Of a stretch of DNA of 64,000 nucleotides, positions 49,612 through 61,930 are shown piece by piece. A program made the translations under genes and the position numbers. Location: assembly GCF_023101765.2 (NCBI RefSeq), contig NC_064219.1, forward strand, positions 8,845,774 through 8,909,773, written 5' to 3'. The notes below the pieces were generated by a model. The model searched no databases and was not told where the DNA came from. It was given only the letters and a program-made list of their open reading frames with translations. Position 1 is the first letter of the stretch, and every line of letters begins with the position of its first letter. This DNA comes from Spodoptera frugiperda (Eukaryota; Arthropoda; Insecta; Lepidoptera; Noctuidae).

Positions 49612-50072
49612 CCTAACTTCTAAACATCAACTAGAACATGAAATAAATACATAAAACATTTAAATCAAGTTAAGTAAAATAAATTATCATTTTATACATA
49701 CAGCTTCGTAGCCATTATAAGCAAAATAATTAACATAATTTATTGAAACGGCTTTGGAACGGAACAAAATTAATAAGAAAAAACAAACAATACATTTTAT
49801 TGTGTAGACAAAAACTAGCATCAACAGCTATGTACTACACATTACTGAGACTAAACAATTGTTATTTCTCTATATATTTTTCTATCTATTGAATAACAAG
49901 TTTCAACAAGTTAAATGCTGTTATATTTGAACTTCTATATGTGCGAATATAGTTAAGGCCAGCCGTACACAGATTGCTTCGAGCAGTTGGGATCGACTGC
50001 GGTGAAGTATAGTCATTCATTTGCTGCCGTAAGCCTTCAACTGCATGATGAAATTCCATCGTGCTGTTAATT

Positions 50073-50224
50073 GTACCCTTAGTACGAGTATGCTTTACCT
50101 GTAAGGTAATCAAATCAAGAGCACGTTCAGCGCTCTGATTGGGGGCTCCAATAAACCCACCAATTAGAGCGCCGAACGCGCTCTCGTTTTGATTACTTTA
50201 ATCGTAAACTCATACTAACGGTAA
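50073..50224. mobile_element. MITE copy 2
   Basis: It shares ends (gtacccttagtacgag / catactaacggta) and the inner palindrome (cagcgctctgattggg ... ccaattagagcgccgaacgcg) with the element at 39138-39275. It is more diverged at its right end and sits in the CHP1 3' flank. Confidence 0.75.
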
Positions 50225-51228
50225 TGCTCGAGCGGTCCGTGTACAGCTGGCCTGGACGTGAGAGTCCACAACTGAACTATGGGCCTCTACTACAAACGAG
50301 GGATTTGCTATACTGTGGTGCGGTTACCAAGTCTATTCAATTAGAATAAATGCTTTAACAGAAAAGAAAGTACAATCAGCCAAGTTATTTGGTATACAGA
50401 TAAGAAAATAAAGATTGATTCAGTACATACAGAGACAGTAGCTGTCTCTATTCTTGGCTTGTACAAAAGATTTGCCTTTTAGAAAATGTTTTCTTTGTAA
50501 AGAATTGTCTACCTATTACCTGCATACCAAATACCTCTGCTAACTGTACCTCCATGAATCTAGTCTAATGCTAGATGTGCCGATTATATGTCAAATAAAT
50601 CTATCAACCTCTAATTTTCTAAAAGTATTGAGTTATTATTTTTTTTAGATAAAACAAAGTCTAGAAGTACAGAATTACTCAACATATACATTATACATTT
50701 GTTAGCTAAAAAAAATGTATGCCCAAAATATGTTTATTTTTATTACGATAGCCTATGAAAGACAGCTAGTTTTTTTTTAACTCTTACAATATAGGATCTT
50801 TATGATTAAATTCATCGCTATTTTATCACAAGTCATTGCCAATACTAAATCAATCACATGAAACTAAAACATAAATATAATTGCGTTCAATTACATAGCT
50901 CGCTACATCTCAACATGATCTTTAGTAATGAACATCCACCATTTTTCTTTTTCTGTGTTTAGTTTTCTTTTCATTTCTCATTTTATCATAATTTTCGTTA
51001 CACCTATCATGTGATGTAAATCAATAAATACATTTTATCACACAGTTTTGCCTAAAACAATACACTAAAATAGACCTAATCTAACCCAATTTAAGAACTA
51101 ATTCTCCAAAACACTTGAAGTAACTCATATACATACATAATTCATTTCTTGTTAAATAGCCCATATATGATAATGGCTAATATAAACATTAGTATGTACT
51201 TAATGTTGTCGGTTCAGGAGTGTGGAGG

Positions 51229-53457
51229 TCAGTTGAGGAAACGGATGGACATCTTCTGCTCGACATCTGTCCGTTCCAGGGCGTGGCAGAATTCCTCGAA
51301 GCATATCATCTGGTCGTTGTTGGTGTCCGCTTCCAAGATTGTGCGTTCCGCAATGCTGGTCAATTGTTCTTCACTGGAAATTGAGAAAATGGTGATGTTT
51401 ATTACAACAGAGTACAGAGGCAAGATCACTGCCTGGTTGGTCGAGTGGTCGCAAGTGCGGCTGCCGAGCCGCGCAAAGGATTACTGGACTTTTTTATATT
51501 TTCGAAAATTTCTCAGTAGTGGCACAGAGTTGGAGTTGTGTGTGAGTATATGGCAATAGGCTCACCCCCTATTACATGGGACTTATAACACAAATGATGG
51601 AAAGTGGGTGTACATTGTATAGTGGCATTACGTGCCGTAATGTGCACCTCTGCCTACCCTTTCGGGTTGAAAAGGCGTGACGTTGTGTTGTAAAAAATCT
51701 CAGATTTTCTTCGAAATTACATGGGACATAACATTAACTTTAACGTTACGCCAAATAATGATAGCTATTATAATTAATTCGATCCATACACTTGAGAAAC
51801 AAATTAATTCAGTAACCAAAATATAATTATGTTAGCTAAGTCCGTAGTTTTTGTTTCCATTCAATTATAATTATGAAACTCAGTTTTCCATAACTGTGCG
51901 CGCCTTATCAGGTCACGGCCTAATCGCTAAGGTCACACGTGTACTATTTCTACTCCTTCTTATACACCTATTTATCATTTACAAACTTATTCATAACTGC
52001 ATAGAGTTTACATTGCATTGTAAACACATTCACAGTAATGTGGATATTTTTATCAACAGATTTTAAAGTGCTTAAAACTTTACCAATATACAATTTCTGT
52101 TTCTTATCTTAATCTAAAGACATTATAATCCGATTATATAAAGCCATAAAATATAATTAATACACTTTGTGCTATAAATTATAACATTTTATCATTTTTT
52201 TCAGTAACGGAGGTCATTGTTTTTAGTGAGTGCCAGAGATCTACCAGTCTTATAGGAGGTTTGGAACCTACATCAAAGATAGAGCTGAAGGTTTATCTTG
52301 GTTTGGGAAAGCTCATAAATTCTATCTATAACAGGGGTTATTAATAATTCTCTGAGTTTATTTCGGCATTTCGTCTCAGTATAGTCTGATAGGAAATGCA
52401 GGCCTTATCTAGTAATTTTAGAGATTGGTGTGTAAAAGTATTATCTTGTTACCAATTTGCAATAATAAATATCATTTAATATGATGTTTGTGTATATTAC
52501 CTGATATTAGCTCCAACCATCATGTGCAGTATGGCCAATAATTCATCCCTTGAGATTTTACCATCATTGTCCAAGTCATACATTGAAAATGCAACTGGAA
52601 ATATAAAGGGAAATTGTTAATTGTTTGCTGTAATGGGCATGAAATGAAATGACATGAAATTTTAGATAGTCTATAATAATTGATCAATAGATAGATAGAT
52701 TATTAAATACATATTATAATCTGTATAGATTCTGATCCATACGGATCTCATTAGTTTTCTATTGGATCAAAAATAACACACTCATATTAAGATTTTTATC
52801 ATACAGTATAAACAAATGCATATTCACAGACTGAGGACAAAAATCAATGTATTGTAGCATAAATCAAATAATGTCTATCATACTTACATCTCAACTTCTC
52901 ATCTCTGCTATTGAGCTTATTCTCTCTATTCTTCCTGATTGGCCTAAAGTGTGCGAGCACTCTCATGAACTGCAAGAAGTTCACTCGGTCATCATGGCTC
53001 TCCGCAAAGAAGGAGTGGACAATACGCTCACTCAGTGGATTGATAGCTAACTCCGGTATCCTTAAGAAATCTTCCCTGGATAGAGTGCCGCAGTCATTCT
53101 TGTCTAGTGATGTGAATCGAGAATACAGCCTTTCTATCTGGTTTGGAGTAACTGTTGAATATAACAAAGTAACAATTTAAAAATATAACATTGTATAGTA
53201 TTTTTTTATGTACCAAACAAAGAACAAGTTTAACATACAAAGAATGACAATAACATACAAAAAACACATATTAAGTAGGTATAATATGATCATAATATTG
53301 TTTACATAAAGTATTACAGTGGTGTAAATTACCAGTTTAATTTACTTGCAATTTAATCGAGTTTTAAGGTATGAAATTATAGTAACTTACAACCAGTTTC
53401 TTCCTGAATCTGAGCGATTTCTTCCTCACGCAACAATAGAGATGATTTGTTACCCAT
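51229..53457 (-). CDS. CHP1: Calcineurin B homologous protein (CHP1/elm), EF-hand
   Basis: Complete four-exon gene: 53457-53391, 53151-52888, 52594-52501 and 51373-51229, 570 nt, 189 aa plus stop (human CHP1 is 195). CHP proteins are myristoylated EF-hand partners of Na+/H+ exchangers and act in vesicle traffic. The N-terminus MGNKSS is a good N-myristoylation signal. EF-hands 1-2 are degenerate (LDKNDCGTLSRED region, residues 38-50). EF3 has a canonical loop, D117 to E128 (DLDNDGKISRDE). EF4 (D158 to E169) keeps its acidic ends but has Gln163 where Gly is usual. The ending VEQKMSIRFLN matches the family tail. A SINE lies in intron 3 just upstream of the last exon. The gene is convergent with Sec23 and divergent from the DRC7-like gene. 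Drosophila orthologue: elm. Confidence 0.95.
51427..51698 (+). repeat. tRNA-derived SINE in CHP1 intron 3
   Basis: The tRNA-like head ggttggtcgagtggtcgc is followed by body text (gaaaatttctcagtagtggc, caataggctcaccccctatt, gcattacgtgccgtaatgtg) that I recognise as a widespread moth SINE. It runs plus-sense, opposite to CHP1, and starts about 50 bp from its last exon. Confidence 0.75.
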
Positions 53458-54273
53458 GTTGAATTTATTCACGTTATAATATCACTGAGATACCTTGTAC
53501 CTCACAGGCTATTCGTAGATGTACAATTATATATACACAATCAAAGTCCACACTCCGTATGTTATCTATACTGCTTACTACGGATAAAGGACTTATTGGA
53601 AAATGCCTTTACACCACATTTAACAAAAAAATACGAGGAGCAAAGTTCACTGTTCACTATTCTACAAAACAAAATTTAAGTTATTTACGCTTAGGAGTAA
53701 CTTTTAGCCTATCACAATATTGTTTTTAATTTTTGCTGATGCAAATTGGATTTTTGTATTTCTAATGATGTTTTGTCTTTATTATATTAATGTAAAAAAA
53801 CGGAAGAGAGAAAAGGAATGAAAATCAATGCGAAATTGTGAAAATTTCAACTACGAAAGACGTGACGTTGACATTGACATTTGACAGATAGATATACGTT
53901 CGGAAACAAAAATATTTTACGTATTAAATATTTTAATATTCAATAGCGAACATTTTACTTATAATTTTAGTTATTCGTACAATTATTTAAAATGATTAGT
54001 AATTATTTTAACATGTTTAGTAATGTGATGCGATTAATGTGGTAAACATTACAAATTACCATCGTGGTGTTTTTACACGATAACTTCAAAACCGTTGCAT
54101 GGAAACCATGAAAGAGATTGAAATCCTGAAAATGTTATGTCAAAATTTATTGTTGTTGATAAACATCAACAGTGTCTAGTTGCTGGAGTAAAACACAGTT
54201 TTTATAGTTTTAGAGTTCAATAATATGAATATTTAGTTAATATTTGTATGTAGGTAGGTAGCTAATTTTCAAA
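53458..54273. promoter_or_regulatory. Divergent promoter region, CHP1 / DRC7-like
   Basis: 816 bp separate the two start codons. The stretch is AT-rich and no specific motif stands out. Confidence 0.5.
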
Positions 54274-55557
54274 ATGAGTACTGGTCCCGCCGTAAAATTA
54301 GTAGCACCAGAACATCGTTCTTCGGAACAAAAGTCAATCGATCAAGAGAGTCCTGATAAGCAACCACTGGATACAGTAGAAGAGGTCAATGAAAATGTGC
54401 CCAGTGAGATTTTCGAAAAACCATTCGAGCAAGAAGATTTTGTCGAAATACCAGCAAAAATATTTGGATTAAAGGAGATTTTGGAGCCGTTAACAATACC
54501 GGGGCTAAATAATGCAATTTATGAATTGGGCGTGGTTAACATGTGTTGGCCGGAGATCACGGAGCCTGTATTTGAAACACGAACATGTTTCCCGCCAAGT
54601 TACTACACGAACAGCCCGAAAGAACGTTTGCTTTTGGCATATGCAGAGAACTTTCGGCGCCAATATAATTTTCATTTTAAACTGCGCAAACCGATTTTGT
54701 TACAAGTCCCAAATGAATGTGGCTTACAGGTAAATATTTAATTAGCTTACCTAACTGCATTATAGTTAGACCTTAGAGATTAAATTGCCGGAGATGTGGA
54801 CTGCCTAGTTGGTTACCGGGACTCCGGCTCAAAAAGCAGGAGTAGGAACGGGGTGGTTTTTAGTCAGTAAGAGTCTGACTCCCTCTTGCCTCGTCCAAGG
54901 CGGGAGAAGACACTAGATGATCTCCCCACCTTCTTAAAAAAAGAGGTTAGACGCCTTACGTATTTTCTTCATCAGAGATTTTAAAGACGATGGCAGACAC
55001 ATATTCACCAGCTATGTTATGACATGAGTCCCATTATTCCATGTAACATAACTTGAGTCTATATATTGCTATACACTGGGGTCTATTACAGATAATTTTT
55101 TAGTAACTTAGAACACCCGGTAATAGATATTTTTTATATGTGTACTTATATATTTAGCGTTGATAAGTGTGCGTTTGGCCACCAATTCGCTTACTGCCAG
55201 GACAGCGGAGCGAAGTACCTATTCACTTTGACCTTGAAAAAACCCGGGTTGTATTTCTCAGAAAAAATAGAAACCGGCAGATTGATTGATATTGATTGAC
55301 GTTGGATGTTTAAATCCCTCGCCGTTTCATTCGCTGTTCGGTTCCTTTCTATCTTAGCGTGAAGTTTTAAAGCCTATAATCTACATAGATAATTGCACTA
55401 TACACCATGAAATTGTTGGTTTTTTTTTCAGAAAATGGTGTGTACTTCTATAAGGCCGACGAAACTTAACTTTGATGAAACGCACACTTGGGAAGGAGTT
55501 GCGTCGTTAGTTTCAGATTACTTCGACTACGAGCCCTTAACCAAGCCGACTTTGCAC
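54274..55557 (+). CDS. DRC7: Dynein regulatory complex subunit 7-like (5' exons only)
   Basis: DRC7 (CCDC135, Drosophila lobo) is a linker protein of the nexin-dynein regulatory complex in motile axonemes, in insects mainly sperm. Two exons are visible: 54274-54729 and 55432-55557, joined in phase 0 (donor cag/gtaaat, acceptor tttttttcag) to give 194 codons. After a variable acidic N-terminus, the family block begins with PPSYYTNSPKE, then LLLAYAENFRRQY, QVPNECGLQKMVCTSIRPTK and W-GVASLVSDYF, ending before the transglutaminase-like region. A good donor (gtgagt) at 55558 says the gene continues, but no further exon is seen before dan, so the rest is either beyond the window (with dan nested in the intron) or lost. 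A SINE sits in intron 1. Confidence 0.75.
54787..54943 (+). repeat. SINE, copy 2 (DRC7-like intron 1)
   Basis: Same family as 13732-13881: shared ggtttttagtcagtaagagt, tccaaggcgggagaag and an A-rich end. It is noctuid-type SINE wording. Confidence 0.7.
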
Positions 55558-57606
55558 GTGAGTACATAATTATTACACTTTAGATAATATTATAAAGTAT
55601 ACATTGTATTAACATCGCTAAAATTCGGATTCCGAGAAAAGAATTATAATTCTTCGTTTAGTTTCTTAATGGTAGGATAGATGGCGTTACTTGTACCATA
55701 TAGCGGGCGGCGTTGGGACAATGAATGTACAAGAATTGTTGGAAGTAAAGGTTTATTGGAAATATCCATGAGTTACGAGAATCTAGTGTATTCTACAATT
55801 AGTATAAACAAATACTTAATTGACATTCCGTAACCAAGGTAGGTAATTATGTCCAGATTCTAGATTTACCTAATATTAATTTGATATTCCTGAAAACAGC
55901 TGTGACTGCGTTGCATTTTCTATTCAGAACAAAATTTTGTTTTATTTATATGGAAAAATATTTTTATGTGAATGCTCTTCATATTCGTAAACTAAGTCTA
56001 GACTAGACAAATGGCAGCGTGTCAAGCCAAGTTCAAGGGAAGAACTGGCCAGGGTCGTGTGTAATACCTATTACACGATATATTTCAATTTAGGTATTTT
56101 TTTACTTCATAACACAATAATTAAAATTGAAGTCGGTTACGGGTTAGGTAATACTTTCTGTAGCTTCTCTTGTGAGAATGCTTCTGCTGTGGTTGTCCAC
56201 AGGGTACTTAGGTATCTCAAGGTACCTAGGATGATAAGGGAAGAGATATGTGCTGTTCAGCAATGTCACAATTTATGGGATTCTAAAGAAATCCCAGTTG
56301 GTGCTCATTTACTTATACCCACTCGTTACACCTTAGTACGTGTCGTGTATCTGTTCATTAATATAAGCCTCTATCATGGCTAGTCGAGTTCCTGTTGTTT
56401 TCTCTGCACGGATATCTAGTGCTTGAAGTAAATGAGATAGGTAATTGTAAAAGGAAATAAAACAGTATCAATTAAAGGTTCAATCGAGTTTAATCATATA
56501 ACATTTCGAGATCACAAGTCGTGATAAGAGAATTTATAATCCAATTTTCAATTTTGTACAAAATATCTTCTCTCAAATAATTTTCCAGTGAGCTAATATT
56601 AACGTGAAATGCAAATTAATAATCTATATTTTATGGGAAGGAGACACGATTTTTGAACATTTTTCTCTAATAGAATCGTCACGGTGGATGTCACCGTAAC
56701 TCACACCATTGGACAATCTCTTACATGTATAACATTAAGATAATACACTCTATTAATTAGGAATGTACTTACAATAATAATAATCTCTCAATAATTTATA
56801 ATTTTGATCACAGTGTCCTTAACTGTTAAACTTTAACGTATAATACAATTCCGAGTAGACGCGTCGACGGGCGGACGCCTACCATAATATACATAATTAT
56901 ATAAAATACTGAGCAATAGAAAACAATTACACAACGAGTGCCTAGCTAACGCAATAGAGTCATCTATATCTTAACAATATTACCTTGTTCTTACGATTGG
57001 CACAACAATACATTCGCATCCTTTCAATATTTGGTATCGGCCGGGAGGTGTCGCCACGCGCCGCGGCTCGGCCACGCCACACACGCGCCACTCTCGCTAC
57101 ACGCTACTTAGTGAACGGTTGAAAGGACGCCGTGCGTGACTTAGTATTAGTTTGACTTGAGGTAGAACATAGGGATTCAACTATAAACTATAGTAAGGGT
57201 ACAACTAGGAATGTAATCGTCAAATGGCAACATACAGCGGTACTATCTAGACTAAATATTTATTAACAAGTCAAGTATTTTGTGTGCAACGGTAAGTGAC
57301 AACGCAGATACATAACATTTAAATTACAACAGGATAACTACCCATCAAGTTTCGTATAGATTCGGAAACAAATAGTCCCGAACCAAACGGGCCGACAGAG
57401 GACATGTTTGCGCCGGTCCCCTGTCGGTCCGCCTGGTCCGAGTTTAAAGACTTACGAACTAAAGAATAATGCATAGCTTTTCTTTTAGAACAAAGAAATT
57501 ACGCAAATTTGGCTACACATATCACAAGTGAACGCTTACTGGCGACAACGTAACTATGTACATAATTGAAATATTCCCTGTAGCGAGCGGTAGTCCTCGG
57601 GGGCGT
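55558..57606. other. Region between DRC7-like exon 2 and dan, including dan 3' UTR
   Basis: No coding exon is supported. The dan 3' UTR probably occupies the right part; a minus-strand AATAAA lies near 57257. Scattered open frames near 56.1 kb show no family similarity and no good splice frame. Confidence 0.5.
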
Positions 57607-59145
57607 CTACTTGCGGCGGGCGGCATGGTCGGCGGGGTGAGCCGGGTGCGCGGGCGCGGGGGCCCGGCGCGCGCGCAGGTTGTGCAGCAGGGCGCGCAGC
57701 TGATGTACGTGCATGCGCGTCACGCTGGGGTCGCCGCTCGCCTCGAGCCACGCCAGGAACTTGTCGCCGTGCTCTAGAGCCTCAGCCGCACCGGACTCCC
57801 ATTCGCCACTTGCCGGTGATGCTGAGCGAGTCTCGGCGCTCGCCGTCTGGTTGGTGTTGTTGAACAGCAAGTTATCCAGGACCGTGCGTGCTTTAGTCTG
57901 GCTCCGGCTTGACTCGTGGACTCTTTCAGGTTCCTTGTTCTCTGTACCGATTTCCGGACTAGCAGCCGGTTCGGCTACCCGTGGCTCCACGCTGGGAGTG
58001 CGGCGTGGTTCTGAATCATGATGTGGCTGTGTATGTCCAGGACTAGATATTGCTCCTCGATCTTCTTCAGTTTTACCTTTTGTTAAATGGGAGTACAAGA
58101 TATTTTCGGCTCCTTTGTCCTTTGGTACCTGGGAGGCGGGTTTGTGCTTATCTTCAGGTAAGGGCATGGCTCCACCAAACTGTTTATAGTACTGCCAGAG
58201 CCAAGAATTCCTGTTGTAGTCTAAATGTGAATTGATCGGTGCCGCTGGGGCTATGGGCTTAGGCGGAATAGGTGGCTCACTTGGTTTTCCAAGCTGCAAT
58301 GAATGCGCTGTTGTGGTTTGAGCGGTGAGGTCCATCATTGCTTGTTGCGTTTTTAGCCAATACCAGAGGGTATCGTCCACTGGCTGGTTAGCTATAGACG
58401 AGTGCGATGTACTATGATGACTGGACTTTGACAAGCTTGAGCGATACGGATCTGAATGATGGTGAGTCTTGCTGCGATGATGGTGCTTACTATCGTTCAT
58501 GTTGAGTACTCCGTTATGTGCAGGCTTTGGAGATCGAACTGAGCGCAGTGCGCGACTAGCAGGCTGAGCAGACAACGCAGATAACCCCGGGTTCAGTTGA
58601 GCGAGTAACGTTAGGTTAGTGGCTATTTCGTTGAAGCTCAGCCCGAGGTGCGAGTGTGTAAGACCTGGCAGATGGGGCAGACCTGACAGTGGACTGATGG
58701 CGCTCATGGAGACGCTGGCTCCAGGGTCTGGTCGACGTTCACGAGGTATATGCGACGTTGGTGAAGGAACTGCACGTTTGGTGGTGAGCTCAACAGGAGC
58801 GTCAAGAGATGGAGTTTGCTGTTGCACGATGGGTGCCGAGCTGACAGGCGTGGATAGATCGAGTCCAGTAGCCGCAGGAGACGGTGGGGCGGCAGGGGAC
58901 TCTGTTCGTGCGCGCTTATCTGGTGGCTCACCGTCATTGCTTTTGTCGGTATCGGGTGAAGATAGCCGAGAGGTCATGTAGCGCAGTTTGTCTTCGTTCT
59001 TGCACCATCCGCGTAGCGTAGACTCGGGCACTCCGATGTCGCGAGCTACCGATGCCTTAGACTCTCCATCATTGACGCGTTGTATCGCCTCAATTTTATC
59101 ACTGGGAGTCAGCGCTCGCATTGGACGCTTGCCCTTGGTCGCCAT
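57607..59145 (-). CDS. dan: Distal antenna (Dan), Psq-type DNA-binding protein
   Basis: This is a single coding exon of 512 aa. Dan and Danr are nuclear Pipsqueak-family factors that specify distal antenna and act in eye development and neuroblast timing. The Psq helix-turn-helix is at residues about 9-60, with IQRVNDGESKASVARDIGVP and STLRGWCKNEDKLRYM, essentially the Dan signature. Other conserved Dan segments are LWYWLKTQQAM (about 260-270), NSWLWQYYKQFG (about 313-324) and a C-terminal block DKFLAWLEASGDPSVT with HQLRALLHNL (about 461-490). LDLS at 96-99 is a possible CtBP-type motif; 220-248 is His/Ser-rich. The tail is Ala/Pro/His-rich. The start follows an acceptor (tgttacag) at 59162, so an upstream UTR exon exists. 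Drosophila Dan is longer and Danr shorter; which of the two it descends from cannot be settled here. Confidence 0.93.
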   Translation of the reverse strand: MATKGKRPMRALTPSDKIEAIQRVNDGESKASVARDIGVPESTLRGWCKNEDKLRYMTSRLSSPDTDKSNDGEPPDKRARTESPAAPPSPAATGLDLSTPVSSAPIVQQQTPSLDAPVELTTKRAVPSPTSHIPRERRPDPGASVSMSAISPLSGLPHLPGLTHSHLGLSFNEIATNLTLLAQLNPGLSALSAQPASRALRSVRSPKPAHNGVLNMNDSKHHHRSKTHHHSDPYRSSLSKSSHHSTSHSSIANQPVDDTLWYWLKTQQAMMDLTAQTTTAHSLQLGKPSEPPIPPKPIAPAAPINSHLDYNRNSWLWQYYKQFGGAMPLPEDKHKPASQVPKDKGAENILYSHLTKGKTEEDRGAISSPGHTQPHHDSEPRRTPSVEPRVAEPAASPEIGTENKEPERVHESSRSQTKARTVLDNLLFNNTNQTASAETRSASPASGEWESGAAEALEHGDKFLAWLEASGDPSVTRMHVHQLRALLHNLRARRAPAPAHPAHPADHAARRK

Positions 59146-59161
59146 TGTGGCTTCGCGTCTG

Positions 59162-61496
59162 CTGTAACAAAAACATATATGTTGTTTTATTTTGTTCGAA
59201 AGATTTTTCTTATATTAACTATAGCAATAGGTTGATTATTTTACTACAACAATTAAGACCTTCCACCTAGTTAGTTATTGGACAATATTTTTGAAACTTC
59301 ACTATTCATTACTATCATGCCATTTCCATCTATTCCTGGACATAGATGTCTCAAATAAATAATATGCCAGTAAGCTTGATCTTCAGCTTTTGGCAGTGGT
59401 GCGCCACTGCTAGCCATTTTGTGGATATCGTGACTTTTCCTAGCTAGTGGGCGTCCTACACTGTGTTTGCCTAGACGCAGTCTCCACTCTAGAATACGCC
59501 TACCCTAACATCTGTATTCCAATAGATGTGACCGTTTCTCCGTTAGGTTTTAGATTAAATTTTAAGTAATAGTACTAGCATTAATGGAAAATGTTAATTT
59601 CGCGTAGTCTTTTTTAAAAAGAAAAAAGAAGAAAGTAGTCTAGCTTTTGATAAAAAAATCTATTTTTACGTTACAAAAATTAATCCATACACCTAACTAT
59701 GCCGTGAATGAAATATAATATGACTTTTATTTTACTCGCTTCTATCACGAAATCATCGTTTTAGAAAACAAAAGTAAAATGTTTACCTAGTATTAATATT
59801 GTTATACTTGCTGTAACTTTGTGAAAACCAAATTATATAGTAAGGACGACCCTATTAAATTAACAGCTGTAATCAATCAAAACCAAACAGCGTACGTAAA
59901 TTCTTGGAAGTTACACTATCAACCGCAAAGACGACATTAAAGTACCAAACACCTTCGATTCGCAAATATAACGTGATATTATCTATAAATTACCTAAAAA
60001 CAAATAATTGTAATGTTAAAATAATGCATTTGTATCGACTCCCGAAGTCCCGATTTATTTCAAAAACAATGTTGCATAACAAACACCTAATAACATCATA
60101 ACGTTTTCACAATAAAATTAAGAAAAAAAAATATAACTGGCCGCAAATACTTTTACAACTGTTACCATAAACAAAACCGTTTACGCGGGAAGCTATAAAG
60201 TTACGAAAAGATAAACAAAAAGAAGACATAAAATTATGACCTACGACAACAGTAGGCGGCAAAAGTTGTCGGGTCGTTGACACGGTGACCTTGCGAGCGG
60301 TTAGCGCGCTTCCACGGGCCGCCGAGAGATGGCGCTGGGCGACCGAACGTTTACACCGCCTGTTTATTTGTATTGAAATGGAAAATAAGTTGATCGCTGT
60401 GTTTATGTCATCTGAACATCGGACACTCAACAGTTGTATGCATCTAAAGTTGTGAAACGCGGTTTTTCCAGTGATAACACGATGTATTGTTGAATTTTAA
60501 TACATTATTGTTATAATATTATTACATTAAGTTGTTTTTGTGAAGGAAAGAATAGCTTTCGAAATAAAATTGGCACTTTTGAAATTGGTGATTTTGCGGA
60601 AGTTTCAATTTAGTATTTTTAATATTTTACGGTTACCTTTACGGGTAGAAGCAGGTAGAAATTATTTGTGTGTAATTTAATGATTTTTGTAAAAACATTT
60701 ATGGCTCGTTAAAATTTTGAAAACGAATGACAGAAGATACACGAGTTTAACCTTATTTTAATTTCATACCATAACTTTATTACTTTTAGTTTTCAAAATG
60801 AAAATCTACACCGAGTTGAGTGGAACATAGATTTTGGAATTTGTATCCCTGTCTGTTATTTTTACGAAGTTTGATAAATTACAGCTTTGTAGAATTTTAA
60901 TATTTTGTGTATTTTAATGACAACTGTCTGCGTAACTTCTAAATTCTTTTGGCGCCAATAATTAACAAGAGTACTGTGGTTTGTACCTAATTAAACTAGT
61001 ACTTTTTGAAAAGCAACTTTTCAAAAAACATTACACTTGTAGTTTATGCACTTTTGTGAAAAATGGAGAAGTCTGTTCGTTTGTTCACGATTCAAGATAG
61101 GCACGTAATGTTTTTATTACTTTACTTTTTAACTCGCGGATGTTTTTAATTAATCGGCTACGATGAAGGTACCTAGCGAACTTTATTTCTTTTTAATTGT
61201 AGTTTTATTTACTATGTAGGAAGGTACTTATTTAGTTTTAAAAATATTGGTATGAGTTAAACTGTTTTTTGCAATAACTTTTTATGTACTTACTTTAGAC
61301 AGACTGAAAACATAACTAAAATTGGTGTTTAGTTTTTCTACCTTAGTTCACAATTGTTCAGAAACCGAGATCTTGTCTCTAAGAAATTAACCACTTTTCA
61401 CTCACAAAAAGAACAAGAGTTGGTGCACTCACTTGATACCTGCGTTAGGACCTAGCAACATTGATAAGCGAGATATGTACAAAGTTTGCAACTTAC
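59162..61496 (-). other. dan: dan 5' UTR intron
   Basis: The acceptor gttacag at 59162, 16 bases before the ATG, pairs with a consensus donor gcaa/gtaagt at 61496. The intron is AT-rich, 2.3 kb, with no coding potential or recognised repeat. A plus-strand ORF-poor stretch at 59.9-60.1 kb is noise. Confidence 0.6.
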
Positions 61497-61930
61497 TTGC
61501 GAGCCGGCGGGGGCACGTGTGCTGTGTTTACAATTTTTGACAAGCCAGCCGTTATTGCGATATTATAAGCGGCTCGTGAATGGAGGACTCCGACCAATAA
61601 AAATATAGCTCGGATGCGCAGTGCGCGGCACGTGTACACACAAGTTCCAGTTTCACTGATCAGTTGGTCACAAGTCACTGAGTGGATTGCGGGAGCAGAG
61701 CGCGGATCGCGAGACGTGCGACGCGGCGCGCGCGTAGCGACTGTGTGCCCGCCGGTGATAAGGCCGCCCGGCCCGCGGCTCGCGTCCGCGGCCGGCCGCT
61801 CCTCTCCTTTGTGTCCGTCCGTCACCCCCCCGGCGCCGCCGCCCCCCGCGATCTTGCCACCTCCTCGCCTATTCCTCCGACATTCGAGCCGCGCTCGCCT
61901 GCCCACCTATCTCCCGCAATATATTAACTC
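61497..61930 (-). promoter_or_regulatory. CpG-rich island: dan 5' UTR exon and promoter
   Basis: A sharply GC-rich stretch ends at the donor gcaa/gtaagt. Initiator-like TCAGTG occurs on the minus strand near 61676-61681. Open frames on both strands are compositional. This is the probable transcription start of dan; exact start unknown. Confidence 0.5.

Larger units (their letters stand above)
48818..51228. other. Tail-to-tail 3' UTR / intergenic region of Sec23 and CHP1
   Basis: This AT-rich stretch holds both 3' UTRs, the facing poly(A) signals near 49.6 kb and MITE copy 2. I see no independent coding region; open frames here are short and lack splice or homology support. Confidence 0.6.

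Noticed and set aside
56057..56383. 108-codon plus ORF as a possible third DRC7 exon
   Set aside because: No similarity to the transglutaminase-like region and no phase-0 acceptor at a suitable place.
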